This document shows positions 10,237-18,863 of a DNA stretch of 64,000 nucleotides, in pieces. The notes under the pieces are model-generated. The model ran no database searches. It was not told where the DNA came from and saw only the letters and a program-made list of their open reading frames with translations. Source of the stretch: Hymenobacter sp. 15J16-1T3B (GTDB lineage Bacteria; Bacteroidota; Bacteroidia; Cytophagales; Hymenobacteraceae). Made by a program: the position numbers and the translations under genes. Position 1 is the stretch's first letter. Each line of letters opens with the position of its first letter. Location of the stretch: NCBI RefSeq assembly GCF_020711235.1, contig NZ_JAJFAV010000015.1, forward strand, positions 86,426 through 150,425. Reading direction: 5' to 3'.

Positions 10237-13200
10237 ATGCCCACACCCCTACTCCGCCCCGCCACTGCTCGTCCTGCCTTCCGCCGCTCCCTAGGGCTGC
10301 TGGGCGGCGCCGCGTTGCTGAGCCTGGCGGCCCACACTGCCGATGCGCAAGTCGTGTTCGGCCTTTCCGGCTCCGACCTGACTTCGGTAAACCTGGCCAG
10401 CCCTTTCACTTCGCAAACGCGCGTGGCCATTACCGGCGTGACGGTCGGGCAGACGCTCGTCGGGCTGGATTTCCGCCCGGCGACCGGCGAGCTGTACGCC
10501 CTGGGGTACAACGTCGCGCTGTCCACCGCCAACGCCCAGCTGTACGTCATCAACCAAACCACGGCCGCGGCCACGCCCGTGGGCGCCGTCATGTCGCTGG
10601 CCTTGGGCGGCAGCACCGAGCGCATTGCCTTCGACTTCAACCCGACGGTGGACCGCATCCGGGTGGCCAGCACCAACGACACCAACTACCGCCTCAACCC
10701 GACCACCGGGGCCGTCACCATCGACACCAACCTCGCCTTCGTGGCGGGCGACGCCAATGCCGGCCAAAACCCCTACGTGGGCGCGGCGGGCTACACCAAC
10801 TCGTTTATCGGGGCGGCCAGCACTACGCTCTATTACATCGACGAGCAACGCTCCCTGCTGCTGCGCTCCGACACTCCCAACGGGGGCACCCTGGCCACGG
10901 TGGCCACTCTCAACCCGCAGGCGGCCGGTAACCCCGCGCCCATCAACGCGCCCGGCGCCAGCACCGACCTGGACATCTACACCTTCGGGCCCAACGACCA
11001 GCAGGCTTATCTGAACGTCAACCAAGTGCAGGGCGGCTCTTTTGTTTCGCTGCTGTACCGCGTCAACCTGTCGTCGGGCGCCACCACGCTGTCCGGGGCC
11101 ATCAACGGCACGGGCGTGGGCATCACCGACATTGCCGTGCGCATCGACCGCACGGCCCCGGCGCCGAGCGGGCAGTTGCTGTACGCCGTCAACACCAACA
11201 ACACCCTGCTCTCCTTCTATTCGGGCACGCCGGCCTACATCAACTCGGCGGTGCCCCTCTCGGGCATCACCGCCGGGCAGACGCTGGTGGGCACCGACTT
11301 CCGGCCCAACACCGGCCAGTTGTTCGGTTTCGGCTACGACCCCGCCACGGCCGGGGCCAACTCGCAGCTGTACACCATCGACCCGGCCAGCGGCGTGACC
11401 ACGGCGGTGGGCCCGGCCATCCGGCTGGAGCTGGGCGACGCGACCAACAACATCGGCTTCGACTTCAACCCGACGGTGGACCGCATCCGGGTGGTCAGTA
11501 CCAACCGGGCCGATTACCGCCTCAACCCCAACAACGGGGCCCTGGCCGCCACCGACGGGCAGCTCACCTACGCCGCCGGCGACGTCAACGACGGCACCGC
11601 GCCGCGCGTCGGCTCGGTGGCCTACCTGAACTCCTACCCGGGCAGCACCGGCACGGTGCTCTACGACATCGACGAGGCGCTGAGCGTGGTGGCCAGCCAG
11701 AGCCCGCCCAACAACGGCACACTCAACACCCTAGGCACCACCGCCGGCGTGACGCTGGACCCCAGCAACGCCCTGGTGGACCTGGACATCTACTTCGACC
11801 GCAGCGCCCTGAGCAACCAAGCGTTTCTAACGGCCAACCCCGGCGGGCAGAACACCAGCAACCTCTACACGATGAGCCTGGGCACCAGCGGCGGAGCCTT
11901 TGGCACCACCACGCTGGTCGGGGCCATCGGCCTGGGCATTCCGGTGCGCGACATCTCGGCCCAGCTCGCCGGGGCCGACGCCTCGGCCGCGCTGACGGGG
12001 CGCCTGCTCTACGGCGTAGCCGGCGGCAACCTCGTTTCGTTTGATTCGGGCAACCCCACGGTAATTCGCACGGCGGTGAACATCACCGGCCTGCCGGCGG
12101 ATGGCTCGCAGGTGCTGGTGGGCACGGATTTCCGTCCGGCCACCGGCGTGCTGTACGCGCTCGGCTACAACGCCGCCACCCAGCAGGGCCAGCTGTACAC
12201 CCTCAACCTGACGTCCGGGGCCTTGACGGCCGTGGGAGGCCTGACGAGCATGGGCCTGGGCTCCAGCGCGGCGTCCATTGGCTTCGACTTCAACCCCGTG
12301 GCCGACCGCATCCGCATCACCGCGGGCACCACGCAGGCCAACCTGCGCATGAACCCGGCCGACGGCACCTTCGTGACGGATACGCCGCTGACGGGCGTGG
12401 GGGCGCTGACCGGCGTGGCCTACACCAACAACGACAACAACGCGGCCACCGGCACCATCATCTACGGCATCGACCAATCGGGCAGCCTGGTGACGTCGGC
12501 CGCGCCCAACGGCGGCTCGTACACCAGCGTGGGCAGCCTGGGCGTGTCGCTCAATCCCGCGCAGGGGGCCGATTTCGACATCTACTCCGATCTGCTGGCC
12601 AACTCGGCCAACCCGCCCAGCTCGGCGTTTTTGGCCACTTCGCCTACCGGCACCACCACCGACAACCTGTACGCGGTGAACCTGGGCACCGGGGCAGCTT
12701 CGTTGCTGGGCCGCGTCGGCTCGGGCACGAACCTGACGGGGCTGGCCGCCTTCCTCACGCCCGGCCCGGTGCTGCCCGCCGGCCTCACCTGGACCGGCGC
12801 CGTGAGCACCGACTGGGGCACGGCCGGCAACTGGAGCCCGGCGCAGGTGCCCAGCCTGACGGACGACGTGACCATTCCCAACGTGGCCAACGACCCGGTG
12901 GTGAGCGGCAACCAGGCGGCCAACAACCTCACGCTGGGCAGCGGCGCCACGCTCACGTTTAACAGCGGTGTGCTCGCGCTGAACGGTTCGCTTACCAACA
13001 ACGGCGGCACCACCCAGGGCCCGGGGGCCGTTAACTTCCAGGGCGCCGCCGGCCAGAGCGTGACCGGCACCACCACCACCCTCTACAACGTGGTGGTGGG
13101 CACCAACGGGCTGACGGCCGCCGGCCCGCTGCGGGTGCAGCGCGAGCTGTTTCTCAACGGCAACCTCGCCTCCAACGGCAACCTGACCCTGCTCTCCGAC

Positions 13201-14664
13201 GCGACGGGCACGGCCCAGGTGCTTTCCCTCGGCGGTTTCACGGTGACGGGTACGGCCACGGTGCAGCGCTACATCGACCCCAGCCTGAACCCGGGTCCGG
13301 GCTACCGGCACTTCTCCGCGCCTGTGCGCAATACCACGGTGGCCGATCTGGCCACGGGCGGCTTCACGCCGGTGGTCAATCCGGCTTACAACACGGCCCC
13401 GGTGCCCAACCAAGTCACACCCTTCCCGACGGTGTTCGGCTACGACCAAGCCCGCGTGACGACCAGCGGCAACCCCGCTCCCCAGGATTTTGACAAGGGC
13501 TTCTTCTCGCCCGCCTCGGTGGCCGACTCCATGACCGTGGGCCGGGGGTACACGGTGAACATCTCGGCCGGACTGACCCCGGACTTCGTGGGCCGGCTCA
13601 ACAACGGCAACATCGCCGTGGGCGGCCTGGCCCGCGGTACCCAGGCCGAATCGGGCTGGCAGCTGCTGGGCAACCCCTACCCCGGGGCCCTCAACTGGGA
13701 CCTGGTGAGCCGCAGCAACGTGGACGCAGCCGTGTACGTGTACCGGAGCACCGGTCCCTACGCCGGCACTTACTCCAGCTACGTAGCCAACGGCGTGGGC
13801 GCCAACGGCGGCAGCAACGTCATCGGTACCGGGCAGGGCTTCTTCGTGCGGGTGAGCACGCCGGGCACGGCCAACGGGCAGGTGGCGTTTGCCAACTCCA
13901 TGCGCTTCAACACCTACCAGAGCCCGGTGTTCCAGCGCGCCACGACCGTGACCGGCCCCTTGGTGCGCCTGGCCCTGCAAGCGGCTAGCGGCCCGGCCGA
14001 TGAAACCGTGGTGTACCTGGAGCCCGGCGCTACCGCCGGCTTCGACGCCGCCCTCGACGCCTACAAGCTACTGGCCGGCGGCGCCCCGCTGCTGGCCTCT
14101 CCGCTCGACGCCACCACGCGCCTCTCGGTGAATGCGCTGCCGCCGCTGACGGCTGCTGCGCCCGAGCGCGTGATTCCGCTGCACGTGCAAGGCCTGCAGG
14201 CCGGCGCGTACACGCTGCGCGCCGCCGAGCTGCTGAACCTGCCGGCCGGCACCTACGCCTACCTGCGCGACGCGGACACCGGCGCCGTGGTGGACCTGCA
14301 GGCCCAACCCAGCTACGCCTTCACCCTGGCCAACACAGCCCTGACCACGCGCTTCAGCCTGGTGCTGACGCAGAACCGCGTGCTGGCCACCGCCCCCGTG
14401 GCCCTCGACCAGCAAGTAGGCCTGTACCCCAACCCGGCCCGCACCCAGGTAACGCTGCAGCTGCCGGCCAGCCTGGCCCAGCAGCCGGTGGCCGTGTCGG
14501 TGCTGAACGCGCTGGGCCAGCAGGTGCTCACGCGCGTGCTCCCCGCCGGCCGCCCCGCCGAGGGCGCGCTGACCCTGCCTTTGACGGGCTTGGCCAAGGG
14601 CGTGTACTCCGTGCGCCTGACCACCCCGCAAGGGCTGGTCACCAAACGGTTGGTTGTTGAATAA
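10237..14664 (+). CDS. Secreted T9SS protein with three tandem DUF4394 domains
   Basis: A 1475-residue surface or secreted protein. A signal peptide ends near AHTADAQ (residue 37). Three repeats of about 275 residues follow (about 40-310, 313-580 and 585-845), each with the DUF4394 signature GQTLVG-x-DFRP-x-TG, L-x-GFDFNPT-VDRIR and a DLDIY strand. Then come a WTGAVSTDWGTAGNW segment and a beta-rich region with a YRHFSAPV segment. The last 75 residues (VGLYPNPARTQVTLQLP to TKRLVVE) are a Por-secretion-system sorting tail. The domains are probably beta-propeller-like; ligand and function are unknown. It is monocistronic, with a terminator at 14682. Confidence 0.92.
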   Translation: MPTPLLRPATARPAFRRSLGLLGGAALLSLAAHTADAQVVFGLSGSDLTSVNLASPFTSQTRVAITGVTVGQTLVGLDFRPATGELYALGYNVALSTANAQLYVINQTTAAATPVGAVMSLALGGSTERIAFDFNPTVDRIRVASTNDTNYRLNPTTGAVTIDTNLAFVAGDANAGQNPYVGAAGYTNSFIGAASTTLYYIDEQRSLLLRSDTPNGGTLATVATLNPQAAGNPAPINAPGASTDLDIYTFGPNDQQAYLNVNQVQGGSFVSLLYRVNLSSGATTLSGAINGTGVGITDIAVRIDRTAPAPSGQLLYAVNTNNTLLSFYSGTPAYINSAVPLSGITAGQTLVGTDFRPNTGQLFGFGYDPATAGANSQLYTIDPASGVTTAVGPAIRLELGDATNNIGFDFNPTVDRIRVVSTNRADYRLNPNNGALAATDGQLTYAAGDVNDGTAPRVGSVAYLNSYPGSTGTVLYDIDEALSVVASQSPPNNGTLNTLGTTAGVTLDPSNALVDLDIYFDRSALSNQAFLTANPGGQNTSNLYTMSLGTSGGAFGTTTLVGAIGLGIPVRDISAQLAGADASAALTGRLLYGVAGGNLVSFDSGNPTVIRTAVNITGLPADGSQVLVGTDFRPATGVLYALGYNAATQQGQLYTLNLTSGALTAVGGLTSMGLGSSAASIGFDFNPVADRIRITAGTTQANLRMNPADGTFVTDTPLTGVGALTGVAYTNNDNNAATGTIIYGIDQSGSLVTSAAPNGGSYTSVGSLGVSLNPAQGADFDIYSDLLANSANPPSSAFLATSPTGTTTDNLYAVNLGTGAASLLGRVGSGTNLTGLAAFLTPGPVLPAGLTWTGAVSTDWGTAGNWSPAQVPSLTDDVTIPNVANDPVVSGNQAANNLTLGSGATLTFNSGVLALNGSLTNNGGTTQGPGAVNFQGAAGQSVTGTTTTLYNVVVGTNGLTAAGPLRVQRELFLNGNLASNGNLTLLSDATGTAQVLSLGGFTVTGTATVQRYIDPSLNPGPGYRHFSAPVRNTTVADLATGGFTPVVNPAYNTAPVPNQVTPFPTVFGYDQARVTTSGNPAPQDFDKGFFSPASVADSMTVGRGYTVNISAGLTPDFVGRLNNGNIAVGGLARGTQAESGWQLLGNPYPGALNWDLVSRSNVDAAVYVYRSTGPYAGTYSSYVANGVGANGGSNVIGTGQGFFVRVSTPGTANGQVAFANSMRFNTYQSPVFQRATTVTGPLVRLALQAASGPADETVVYLEPGATAGFDAALDAYKLLAGGAPLLASPLDATTRLSVNALPPLTAAAPERVIPLHVQGLQAGAYTLRAAELLNLPAGTYAYLRDADTGAVVDLQAQPSYAFTLANTALTTRFSLVLTQNRVLATAPVALDQQVGLYPNPARTQVTLQLPASLAQQPVAVSVLNALGQQVLTRVLPAGRPAEGALTLPLTGLAKGVYSVRLTTPQGLVTKRLVVE

Positions 14665-14681
14665 GCCCGCGCATTCTGGTG

Positions 14682-14718
14682 CCCGGCGGCTTCCGCGGAA
14701 GCCGCCGGGTTTAGGTTT
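14682..14718 (+). terminator. Terminator of the DUF4394 gene
   Basis: Stem cccggcggcttcc (14682-14694) pairs with ggaagccgccggg (14697-14709), followed by tttaggttt. Confidence 0.75.
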
Positions 14719-14740
14719 CCACCGTTTCTCCCCCTACTGT

Positions 14741-14962
14741 ATGAAGCACTTCGCCCCTTCCATGCGCCGGCTGCTGCCCGGAGCCTGCTTGCTACTGCTC
14801 GCCTACGCCGCTCCGGCTCAAACGCCGGGCTCGGGCGGCCCCACGCCCGGCACGCCCGCCGCCGACCCCACCGCCGTGCCCCTCGACGGTGGCGCCTCCC
14901 TGCTGCTCGCTGGCGGCGCGGCTTACGCCCTCAACCGCCTGCGCAAGCGTCGCCCAGCTTAA
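14741..14962 (+). CDS. Small secreted protein with PID-CTERM-like sorting tail
   Basis: A 73-residue protein. It has a signal peptide (RRLLPGACLLLLAYAAPAQ, about 9-27), a short Gly/Pro/Thr linker, and a tripartite C-terminus: VPLDGG, a hydrophobic helix ASLLLAGGAAYAL, and a basic end NRLRKRRPA. This matches the layout of PID-CTERM (P-I-D-G-G) sorting signals of Bacteroidota small proteins, with L in place of I. The processing enzyme is not in the window. It has its own terminator at 14996. Confidence 0.7.
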   Translation: MKHFAPSMRRLLPGACLLLLAYAAPAQTPGSGGPTPGTPAADPTAVPLDGGASLLLAGGAAYALNRLRKRRPA

Positions 14963-14995
14963 CCCGCGGCTCTTAAGCGCGGCCGTTCTACCACG

Positions 14996-15028
14996 GCGCC
15001 GACCATTTGCTGGTCGGCGCTTTTTTTT
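14996..15028 (+). terminator. Strong rho-independent terminator
   Basis: gcgccgacca (14996-15005) pairs with tggtcggcgc (15011-15020), followed by eight Ts. Confidence 0.9.
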
Positions 15029-15427
15029 GCTCGCTCCTTGAGCAACAGCCTGTTGCCCCAGCGCCGGGGTGCCGGCGGCCGTAGTTCGCGAAGCCCGCAC
15101 TACCGACGGCCTGCTGGCTTCCCCAGCCCCCGGTTTTCTTCGTCCGGCCTTGGGCCTCAGCCTTCCCACCCGCACCGCAGGCAACAGGTGCTGCTGCCCT
15201 GCGGCGGACAACAGCTCGCCCCGATGACCGCGCCGCGCTTGGCTACGCAAGCACACGGCTCATCCGGCGGGTTTTCGCTGCGGAGCCATTGGTGATACGG
15301 CGGCCGCAAATGCCGATATTCTGCCGGCTGGCCTTCATTCCCAGGCCCAAATTTTCAGTGCTAGCACTGAAGCTGGGAAGTGGAGCATTGCCTTATTTCG
15401 AGCTTTGCTCCGTCCCCACCCGGCCCT
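15029..15427. other. Intergenic region before the CHAT gene
   Basis: No gene or RNA is supported. It contains some short palindromes (15041-15076). The stretch ttatttcgagctttgc (15390-15405), just before the CHAT start, could be a promoter. Confidence 0.4.
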
Positions 15428-17638
15428 ATGGAACACAATTTCAACCTCAAGGTCACGAAAGACCCACTGCGCAAGCCGCAGCTGATCCTGGACGCCACCG
15501 ACTGGCAACAGCCCGGCCCGGCGGTGGGCCACCCGGAAGCACCCATCTTTCTGGTTTCGACCGACGACCTGATTTCGCTGACTGTCAGGCAGGCCGGGCA
15601 GAGCCTGGAAGGGCTGCGGTTCACGACCTACACCAACCAGGAGCTTACCGAAGAAGAGGAAGTGGACTTCGACCGGCACGGCCTGCTGCGCTACACGCGC
15701 CGCCCCAACGCCCCGGGCCTGCTGATGATTACCACTGCCTCCCCTCCCTCGAAGCGCCCCCGCCCTTTGGGCGCCGTTCTCTTCGACCCGGAGCTGCCCG
15801 CTGCGAGCCGCGAGCCGTCCACTCCCACCCTGCCCGACCTGGCCGCGCGCGTGCTGCGAGCCACCGCCAACCCTTACCTGCACCAGTGGTTTGCCCAGAA
15901 CCTGCACCCCCACGAGTTGCCGCTGAAGGGGTTGGAGCGAAACGACAGCCTGCACTTTCGGAACATATTATTCAGTCTGCCCCGCGCCGCTGGCGCCAAT
16001 TTTGGGGATACTGCCGCGGCCGGTTCTCCCCCTCTTCCCAACTCATTTCCACGTAGTCCCTTCCCACCCGATTCGTTCGACCACATCTGGACGCCGGAGC
16101 CCAGCCCGGTGCGCGGCGACGCGGCTCCGCCCAAGGCCCCTGCGGCCGCGGAACAGCGCCAGTTGCTGGTTCAAACCCAGGAGCAGGTCCGGGTCGCCGA
16201 GGACTTTGCCCTCACGGTAGAAATAGCCGTGGACGCCGCCGCGGCCGGGGAGCACGAAGGCACTGCGCCCCTGCCCGAAGGCTTTGCGGGGCAGCTGCAA
16301 ATCGACGTGCGCGCCCCGGGCCTGCGGTTGACCACCGCCAGCAGTCTGCCGCTAGTTGTACCACCCGCCGGCGGCTCCGCTCCCATCCGGTTTGGGTTTC
16401 AGGCGCCGCAGCCCGGCCGCTACTCCATCACCGTCAATGCCTGGAACGGCGCGGCCCACATTGCCAGCGTAACGGTGGCGGTGCGGGTGGTGCTAGCCGC
16501 GGCCGAACCCGCCCCGGCCGCCGGCCCGGCCCTGGGCAGCGCCACCGACCGCGGCCCGGACGAACCCGGCGGCGACGGGCAGGCCACGGTCGCCCTGCGC
16601 AACCCCGAGGCCGGAGAGTATACCCTGGAAGTCGAATACGACGCAGCCGAAGGCCAATACAGCTTCCGGTTGCGCTCGGAGTGGGAAGTGCACCCGCCCC
16701 TGCACAGCCCGGAGCTAGTCGCCAACCGAAGCGACATTCTGGGTGGCTTGGCGCGCATGATGAACGATCTGGCCCGTAACACCCAGCGCTACACCGACGA
16801 GCAAGCCCTGAACTGGCTGCAGGGCATGGGTACGCTGATGTTTGAGCAGCTGCTGCCCCCGGAGCTGCAACGCCTGCTGTGGCGCGAACGAAACCGCATG
16901 CAGCGGCTCAACCTCATTTCCACCGCCGACCAGATGCCGTGGGAAATCCTGTTTCTGTCGGACCCGGATGCGGGACCGGACGACGCGGCTGGAATATTCC
17001 TGACCGACGCCACCCTGGTGGTGCGCTGGGTATACGGCCCCGGCGCGCCGAGCCAGTTGCGCCCCGCGCCGGCCTACGTGGTGATTCCGCCCGATGCCCC
17101 GGCTGAGGCTCAGCAGGAACTGGCCTCGGTTGCCAGCGTCTGCGGCCAGCCCAAGCTGGTTTCGGACCTCGACGCGCTGCGGCAGCTGACCAGCAACGGC
17201 GCGTTTCGCTGGCTGCATTTCGCGGCCCACAACATCAGCCTGCCCGACCAGGTTGGCACGGCATACATTCCCTTCGGCAAATCGGCCTACAGCCTGCCGC
17301 TGCTGGCCGCCGCACCGCGCCGCCGCTACGCCGCCGATCAGCCGCTGGTCTTTATGAACGCCTGTACCACGGCCGGCGCGCAGCCCCTGTTTACTGAAAT
17401 GGGCGGCTGGGCCGACAACTTCCTGCGCCGGGGGGCCGCGGCCTTTATCGGCTCCCTCTGGGAAATCCGCGACCAGCCCGCCGCAGAGTTTGCCGCCGCC
17501 TTCTACCAGGCCTTGGCCGAAAACAACAACCTGGGCGAGGCCGTGCGCCGCGCCCGCAAGTCGCTGAAACCCGGCGACCCTACTTACCTGGCTTACACCC
17601 TCTACGGCAACCCGAGCGCCGTGCTCGTTAAACAGTAG
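15428..17638 (+). CDS. CHAT-domain caspase-like protease
   Basis: A 736-residue protein with a C-terminal CHAT peptidase (about 480-736). The catalytic dyad is visible: His601 in FRWLHFAAHNIS and Cys646 in VFMNACTTAG. The family strand motif FIGSLWEIRD and an ending of LYGNPSAVL are also present. The first 400 residues hold beta-rich segments with Pro/Ala linkers and no TPRs. CHAT proteases are separase/caspase-like and are often triggered parts of bacterial conflict systems. The ATG at 15428 begins EHNFNLKV. The alpha/beta hydrolase gene follows after 9 bp, so the two are surely co-transcribed. Confidence 0.88.
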   Translation: MEHNFNLKVTKDPLRKPQLILDATDWQQPGPAVGHPEAPIFLVSTDDLISLTVRQAGQSLEGLRFTTYTNQELTEEEEVDFDRHGLLRYTRRPNAPGLLMITTASPPSKRPRPLGAVLFDPELPAASREPSTPTLPDLAARVLRATANPYLHQWFAQNLHPHELPLKGLERNDSLHFRNILFSLPRAAGANFGDTAAAGSPPLPNSFPRSPFPPDSFDHIWTPEPSPVRGDAAPPKAPAAAEQRQLLVQTQEQVRVAEDFALTVEIAVDAAAAGEHEGTAPLPEGFAGQLQIDVRAPGLRLTTASSLPLVVPPAGGSAPIRFGFQAPQPGRYSITVNAWNGAAHIASVTVAVRVVLAAAEPAPAAGPALGSATDRGPDEPGGDGQATVALRNPEAGEYTLEVEYDAAEGQYSFRLRSEWEVHPPLHSPELVANRSDILGGLARMMNDLARNTQRYTDEQALNWLQGMGTLMFEQLLPPELQRLLWRERNRMQRLNLISTADQMPWEILFLSDPDAGPDDAAGIFLTDATLVVRWVYGPGAPSQLRPAPAYVVIPPDAPAEAQQELASVASVCGQPKLVSDLDALRQLTSNGAFRWLHFAAHNISLPDQVGTAYIPFGKSAYSLPLLAAAPRRRYAADQPLVFMNACTTAGAQPLFTEMGGWADNFLRRGAAAFIGSLWEIRDQPAAEFAAAFYQALAENNNLGEAVRRARKSLKPGDPTYLAYTLYGNPSAVLVKQ

Positions 17639-17647
17639 CTTTTCCCC

Positions 17648-18805
17648 ATGGCCGAACCCATCGTTATCATCCACGGCGTTGCCAACCGCATCGAAGAAGA
17701 CTTTCTAGAGTCCGTCGCGCAGCTGCAGCATCAGCTTGGCGGCGAGTGGGAGCTGCTGCCCGTGTTCTGGGGCGACCTAGGCGGGGTGGGCACCGACATT
17801 ACCGACTGCCTGCCCGTGCTGCACAACGGGCAGTGGGGAGTGCGCGGCCAAGCAGAGCAGCCGCTGCCGCTGCCGCGCGGCTTGGTGGACACCGGCACCC
17901 TGCCCAACCCCGCGCGGGCCGAGCTCATTGCCGCGGCGGCCGCGCCCGCCGGGCAGCTGGTGCGCAGCGCGGCCACCGATGCCACGGTGCAGCAAGTGGC
18001 GGAACAGGAGCTGCCGGCTACGCAAATCCTGCAGCACCTCGACGACGAAGCCGTGTTCCGCGCTTTGGGCGAGGCCATCGGTGCGGCCGTTGAGGAGCTC
18101 GACGGCCGCGCTACCGACCCGGCGGAGTCGCTGGTGCGCGGCGCCGGCGGCCACGGGGTCCGCGGCCTGCTCGACCCCGTGGGCAAGGTCACCAAGCGCC
18201 TCATCCACGCGGTGGACGACATCCTCGGGCGCACGCTCAGCAACCGCCTGGGGCAGTTCAACCAGAACCTGCGCGCTGCCGTGCTTCCGCCGCTGGCCCT
18301 GTTCTTCGGCGACATCATCGTGTACCAGCGCGACCAAGCCCGGATCCAAGCCCGCATCTGGGAGGCCCTGGCCCGGCACGGGGGCGGCTACGGCACGGCG
18401 GCGCAGCCGGTGCACGTGGTGGCGCACAGCCTCGGCGGCGTCATCACCTTCGATGCCGCCGTGCAAAAGGATAACCCGCTGCACCTGAAATCCTTTACCA
18501 CCTTCGGCAGCCAGGCCGCGTTTTTTCACATCGTGGATCAGCGCCGGACTCTGGACGTCTACCGCCAGGGCCAACCGGTGACGCTGCCTGCCACCATCCG
18601 GCGCTGGACCAACCTCTGGGACACGGCCGATCTGCTGGCCTTTACCGCCAGCACCGTGTTTCGCCTAGCCGACGGCAGCCGGCCGCAGGATGTGCCGGTG
18701 CTCGATCCGTTGAGCCGCATCGTCGACGAAAAAGCGTGGATGCACTCCGTTTACTGGGGCACCCAGGAGTTGCTGCAGGCCATCCGCGAAACCGTAGCCT
18801 CCTAG
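17648..18805 (+). CDS. Alpha/beta hydrolase (lipase-like), CHAT partner
   Basis: A 385-residue lipase-like hydrolase. It opens with IVIIHGVANR (oxyanion HG motif), carries the nucleophile elbow VVAHSLGGVI with Ser261, and has TFGSQAAFFHIV after it. Likely acid and base residues are in NLWDTADLLAF and the late His of MHSVYWG. An insertion of about 150 residues (Ala/Glu-rich, about 90-230) separates the first strand from the nucleophile. There is no signal peptide, so it should act in the cytosol, on lipids or esters. It ends at a terminator. A role as effector of the CHAT protease is inference from gene order. Confidence 0.85.
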   Translation: MAEPIVIIHGVANRIEEDFLESVAQLQHQLGGEWELLPVFWGDLGGVGTDITDCLPVLHNGQWGVRGQAEQPLPLPRGLVDTGTLPNPARAELIAAAAAPAGQLVRSAATDATVQQVAEQELPATQILQHLDDEAVFRALGEAIGAAVEELDGRATDPAESLVRGAGGHGVRGLLDPVGKVTKRLIHAVDDILGRTLSNRLGQFNQNLRAAVLPPLALFFGDIIVYQRDQARIQARIWEALARHGGGYGTAAQPVHVVAHSLGGVITFDAAVQKDNPLHLKSFTTFGSQAAFFHIVDQRRTLDVYRQGQPVTLPATIRRWTNLWDTADLLAFTASTVFRLADGSRPQDVPVLDPLSRIVDEKAWMHSVYWGTQELLQAIRETVAS

Positions 18806-18815
18806 TGCCCGCAAC

Positions 18816-18863
18816 CCGCGCCCCGGTGCTGCCGAAACTGGCAGCACCGGGGCGCGGGGCTTT
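18816..18863. terminator. Bidirectional terminator
   Basis: ccgcgccccggtgctgcc (18816-18833) pairs with 18840-18857. It lies between the convergent hydrolase genes and is followed by ggcttta on the plus strand. Confidence 0.75.

Noticed and set aside
11827..13980. 717-codon minus-strand frame opposite the DUF4394 gene
   Set aside because: His/Gly/Arg/Val-rich shadow typical of high-GC antisense frames. The plus-strand protein has clear domains.
15049..15080. Isolated Y RNA-like motif (CCTGTTGCCCC ... GGGGTGCCG)
   Set aside because: The order is right loop then left loop, closed by a small hairpin, with no tRNA body or P2 helix. Probably chance in GC-rich palindromic DNA.
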